Shown piece by piece: positions 38,901-44,900 of a DNA stretch of 64,000 bases. The position numbers and the translations under genes were made by a program. The DNA is from Bombyx mori. Lineage: Eukaryota; Arthropoda; Insecta; Lepidoptera; Bombycidae. The stretch is taken from the NCBI RefSeq assembly GCF_030269925.1, contig NC_085129.1, positions 20,141,501 to 20,205,500 on the forward strand, in the 5' to 3' direction. The notes under the pieces were generated by a model, which was not told where the DNA came from, made no database searches, and saw only the letters and a program-made list of their open reading frames with translations. Positions within the stretch are counted from its first letter, which is position 1. Every line of letters starts with the position of its first letter.

Positions 38901-41900
38901 CTCGCGTGTTGAGCCCGTGAGCTCCCCTACCCGTCCGCGCTTATCTGGAATACCCCTTAAGTCTACCAGCGAATGATTAGGTAAAAGATAATAGCTCTTA
39001 TCCACGTGTTCTAAAAATAATTCTTCTTCTTCTTTCTTTCCTATTACCCTCTGCTGGGGTGTAGGGCTCGAATCAAATCCTTCCATTTACATCGGTCTTG
39101 GGCGGTCCGTTCTAGCTCCTCTCAGGTCATGCCCAAGACGCCCAGCTCTTACTCCACCGGTCATCGTACTCGTCGAACCCGTCGCTTGCCACGAAGGGTT
39201 CGACCAGTAAATTAACCCACTGACACAGCCCACTCAGTTTCTCGCCGGATCTTCTCAGTGGGTGGCGTTTCCGATCTGGTGGTAGATTCTGCGAAGCACG
39301 AATCTTGCTAGGGTTCGGGTTAGCAGCGTCGTCAGGTTTGAGCCCCGTGAGCTCCCCTACTAGTCAAGATTACGTTGAAATAGCCTCTTAAGGTTATCAG
39401 CTTAGGCAGAAAAAAAACCCTGCTCCACCGAGCGACGCCAAGTTGTTCTGGGACGGCCTCTCTTCTTCTCTAAAAGCTATAGTTTGATAATATCTTGCCC
39501 ATACCGCATTGCTCAATCTGTGCGAAGAGATCCACATGGTGCTGGCTGTGGGCTCCGATAACCAGTACAAGAGTGAAGATGAAAGCAAAAATAAATTCGA
39601 ATGGGAATGCTGATTATTGTAACCGATAACCAACTAAGCAAGGATAGTGATGCAAGAAAACAAATACGAAAGGGGATGCTAATTGCTCTAACAGCAATAG
39701 CTGAAGACTATACATGGATGAGCTAGCCTTCAGTCATCGTTCTCGCCGAACCCGTAGTCTGCGACGAAGGGCTCGACGTGTAAATTAACCCACAGACGCA
39801 GCCCACTGAGTTTCTCGCCGGATCTCTCAGTGGGTCGCGTTTCCGATGCGGTGGTAGATTCTGCGAAGCATTGTTCTTGCTTGGTTGGTTTGTTCGCAAG
39901 GACTTGATCAAAAAACTTCAAGTGTTTGTGAATAAGTGCCTGCGTCAGATTTTGAAAATCTTTTGGCCTGAGAAGATCACTAACAAAGAGCTGTGGAGGA
40001 TCACTAAGCAGACACCAATGGAGAAGGAGATCCTTACGCGGAAGTGGCATTGGATTGGTCACACTTTGAGAAAGCCCGATACACACCTATCAAAGAGAGC
40101 ACTGACCTGGAAAGTGTTTGGTAAAAGGAAGAGAGGCCGCCCCAGAACAACTTGGCGTCGCTCGATGGAGCAGGAGCTAGGGGTCTTGGGCATGACGTGG
40201 GAGGAGCTAGAACAGACTGCCCAAGACCGATATAAATGGAAAAATTTGATTCGAGCCCTACCCCAGCAGAGGGTAATAGGAAAGCATGATGATGATGACT
40301 GTTCTTGCTGGGTTTGTGTTAGTAATGTAGTCAGGTTTGAGCCTCCTGAGTTCACCTATTAGTTAAGGTTAAGCTGCAATAGCCTCTCAAGGCTATCAGC
40401 ATTGGTAGAAAAAAAAACTACGGTCGTTCGACTTGAATTGATTGACTTGTCATCAAAGATTTCAAGGTACATCACGCGTGAATATCGATTAAAACTGTTC
40501 CACTTTTTGTCATCGGTCCTTAATAAATATACCGAATTCCGAGTTAATCCGAGGTTTGGAAGGGGGTCAAAATCATGTTCAAATATTCCGTTACATACTA
40601 ACATACATACGTCTGAAGCTAATAAAAGCGTATTAATAAAAGCATCTGAGGATGTGACTCAAATGCAACTTAAAAGCCTTTTCATAAATTTAAAAGTATC
40701 TTAACCATAAAATTACAAATTTTGATAATGAGGTCACCCCGTTCAGATTTTGGCTTGTGAGAGAGACAGCAAAATGTTCTCATTTATAAACCCAACTAAT
40801 TTTGTTGTTTACAAACATTTTCATAAACAAAGTTTTCTCTATCGACATTTCACTGTGTTTACTACATTTTAACGCTTCAAAGGTTAACCCTGTTCTGAAT
40901 TCGACAATAATTTTGTTTTGATTGATTCTAATGACTCCTCTTTTATTTGAGAGACGCTTCTCACGTCCCATTTAAATTTCATTAAAATTTGACCCATAGT
41001 TGTTGATTTATCCTCAATAATGCATATTTTGATGACACCACATTGATAATGACCACCTTTTTTGATTTCTTTCGGATACTGTGTATATATGGAGGTCTTT
41101 AAACAACATCGGAGTGCTTTATACTGGACGAAGCTTTAATCGTGTTCGAACTTCAGGTCAGACTAAGCCGGTCGCTCAGCAGCCTAGCAGTCAAAGCAAG
41201 TCCAGCTTCGTCCGCCCCCCACCGAGGTACAGCAACAAATCGAACATGACGAGGAGTTCCAGTGTCGGAGTACTGAACCAGGTGGGAGTCCGGATCGATT
41301 AGCGACTAGACTTAGATGTTTGAGGACACAAGCGATGCTAAATGATAACCTTAATGATGACCTGAACTCGCGCGTCGATTGATTTTAAATTGCGTCCATT
41401 GCGTGGTCTAAAGGATAAGACGTCCGATGTATTCGTGTTGAGCGGTGCACCGGTATTCGAATCTCAGGCGGGTACCAATTTTTCTAGTGAAATACGTACT
41501 CAACAAATGTTCACGATTGATTTCCACGGTGAAGGGATAGCATCGTGTAATAAAAATGAAACCCGCAAAATTATAATTTGCGTAATTACTGGTGATAGGA
41601 CCTCTTGTGAGTCCGCGCGGGTAGGTACCACCGCCCTGCATATTTCTGGCGTGAAGCAGTAATGCGTTTCGGTTTGAATGGCGGGGCAGCCGTTGTAACT
41701 ATACTGAGACCTTAGACCTTATATCTCAAGGTGGGTGGCGCATTTACGTTGTAGATGTCTATGGGCTCCGGTAACCACTTAACACCATGTGAGCTGTGAG
41801 CTCATCCACCTATCTAAGCAATAAATAAATAAATGTCTTCTTCAATAATTCTAGAGTGACTCAGAATCGGATCCTCAGCCGTCCAGACCACAGTCGAGCC

Positions 41901-44900
41901 GTGCTCAAGGATTGATGCGACCAACGATTAGCTCCATGAATAAGGCGGCAGCCAACACGGCCAGGAGACGTGGCCTGTCGAACGCCTACAGCGCCGGTAA
42001 GTTCAGAGACCATTTTAATTTGGTTCTTCAGTAGCGTCTGCAAAAACATGCCGGTTTTTTTTTTACAAAAATAACTGTTATAGCTTGATTTGATAATGAT
42101 GGAAGCTTCTAATTACGCTTATACAAAAATAGACACGGTAGTTAAAAATTTAGATGAAATAAAAACACCGCTTCGAACAGTACGAGAATTCCTGTAGTGA
42201 GACAACCAGTGTTATTAATACTTAATTTCAACTAGTCACATTCGGCACAATTTTCTGGCAAATCTTGGATCTGATCAATGGCCACCAAACTCCACAGGAT
42301 CACTCGCTAGCCCAGTATGAAGATTTATCCTAAAAATTCCGTTCGCCTTTTCGCTTCGAGTAGAACCGATTACTAACTGCCTTCATGTTATCTCTGTAAC
42401 GCTTTTATAATCGACACGACAAGTCTACAATTATCGAGAACTTTCCCGGTAGTACTAGTCGTTTTGATATGTGTTTCCGTTATTTGATAATAGATGGCGT
42501 TACGTTTTTCGAGGGTTCTAGATGTTACTAGTTATTTTGATGACAGATGGCGTTACTCTTATCGTCGTAACAATATGTAGGTTCCTAAGTTTTCCGCGTT
42601 TTCAGGTATAAGTATTTTTTTTTTTTTTTTTTTTTATTGCCTTTGTAGGCAGACGAGCATACGGCTCACCTGATAGTGAGTGGTTACCGTCGCCCATGGA
42701 CTTCAGCAATGCCAGGGGCAGAGCCAAGCCGCTGCCTACCGCAATATTTTTTAGGATAACCTTATGTGGCCTATGATTATTACTTTTGAACAAATCAATG
42801 CAATGCAATGCAATGCAATGCAATGACAAACAAACGTTGTCACATTTATAATGTTAATATGTATGGAAGTTTCGATTATGGGTTCCGAATTCGACAGCCG
42901 TAGTTCCAATGCCTTTTTTCAAGTTGAATTATAAATATCGTATGATAAGTAACTATCCGTCTTTTTTTTATTGCCTTTGTAGGCAGACAAGCATACGACC
43001 CACCTGATGGTGAGTGGTTACCGTCGCCCATGGACTTCAGCAATGCCAGGGGCAAATCCAAGCCGCTGCCTACCGCGCTATCTGTCTATCTATCTGTTAT
43101 ATCTGTTGTCTTTTCACGAGCGAACTACCTGATATGATGAATAGTTTATAGCAACGGTTCGAGTACTGGTAGGGAATATTATATTACACTGCTATACCTG
43201 AACAATAGATGAAGAACTTTTTTGTTATATTTCCCAAAATTTAAACTTCAAATGGCTCTCCTGTAAAGTAGCAAAAATGTTGCTTAAACTTAATAGTCTT
43301 TTACCTCTCGATATCACTTCTATTTCCTACACTAGCGCCATTTCGGTGAGTCTTCCAACAACAATTTGCTGTTCACAGACAGACGCTTTTTCAAATTGTC
43401 CCCTAGACAAGATGGTATTTACGACCCCGTAATGTAAAGCGTAATTCATTTTCGACCGTATGACCTTGAACTTAACGTTCTTTCGTCGACACCGACAGCA
43501 AATTCAGCTGAGTCCCCCTACTGCCACCATAAAAACCCTGACGCACCATAGTTAAAACAGCACAAAATTAAACACGTACTAACTTGCATGCGGGAACAGT
43601 GAGTCTCGCAACGGGAGGGCAAGAGGAGTCCAGTTCTGAAGCGGATGAGAGGAGGGGAGACGAGAAACCCTCGGCGCCGAGGCCCAGGTCCGGCTCCGTG
43701 GATGCCCAGAGGAGGATCGGTCAGTACCACACACAGTGTGAATGTAACTTGCGAATGGTTTTTCAAGGACTGGTGTACCGTGAGCGCGCAATGTAAAGCG
43801 TACAGAACGCGACTTGTACAAAGTACATTGCCGGCTAAATATTCAGCGTCACTAAAACAATAGTTCGAATACCCTGCCTTTGAAATGTTTCGGTCAGTAA
43901 AGGAACTGTTTTCACGGAGCTGGAGGCGATGATAATTTGGGTAAATTTCGTAATCACTGATGGTAGGGCCTTTATTGGTCCCGCCCGGGTGAGTAACGCG
44001 TTCCTGCCTATTTCTACCGCGATGCAGCCATAGACGTTGTACCCTAAAACCGATATTTAGAACTCATGTCCCAAGGTCTTTGGGCTCCGGGTCGGTCGTC
44101 AGTTATGGTATGCGATAGTCCAAAGACAGTTCGTTGTGTCGTTGTGTCCACTTGGTTACTGAGTGGTGTCGCGCACAGGGCGCAGTGGCAGCGAGCGCGA
44201 CCTGTCGGCGAAGGCGCGCGAGGTGACAGCGCGGCTGGCCGCCGCCCCCCGCCCCCGCCACAAGCACGACCCCCCCGCCGACACCAGCCGTGAGTACCGC
44301 GCGCCCCCAGGAGACATCGCTTTGTCTTAGTAGGGCTGACGAATCTATCGATAAGTGCAGTTGCTCATAGGCATCAACAACCACACCCTGCTGAGTGAGT
44401 ACTGATATGAACGGAGAAATGACTGATGCAAAGCAATTAACATCTCGAAATCTAATCAAGTTTCATCTGAAGTTGAGCTAACGTTTGACGATGCCTCCAA
44501 TAAAGAATGGGTTGGTGTTGTGGTGCAGTGTGATCCCCACGCGGGCTGGACCTGGAGACTGGACCGGTCATGTGTGTCAAACTGACTTGATGGTACAGTG
44601 TAATGGTGGTGGTGGTGGTAGTGGTGCGTCCCTACCTCCTGCATCGAGGAAACTTTTTTTATTGCTTAAATGGGTAGACGAGCTCACAAACCGCCTAGTG
44701 TTTAAGTGGTTACCGGAGCCCATTGACATCTACAACGTATACATCGCAACCTACCTTGAGATATAAGTTCTAAGGTCTCAATATAGTTACAACGGCTGCC
44801 CCACCCTTCAAACCGAAACGCATTACTGCTTCGCAGCAGAAATAGGCAGGGTAGTGGTGCGCGGACTCGCAAGACGTTCTACCACCAGTAATTACGCAAT

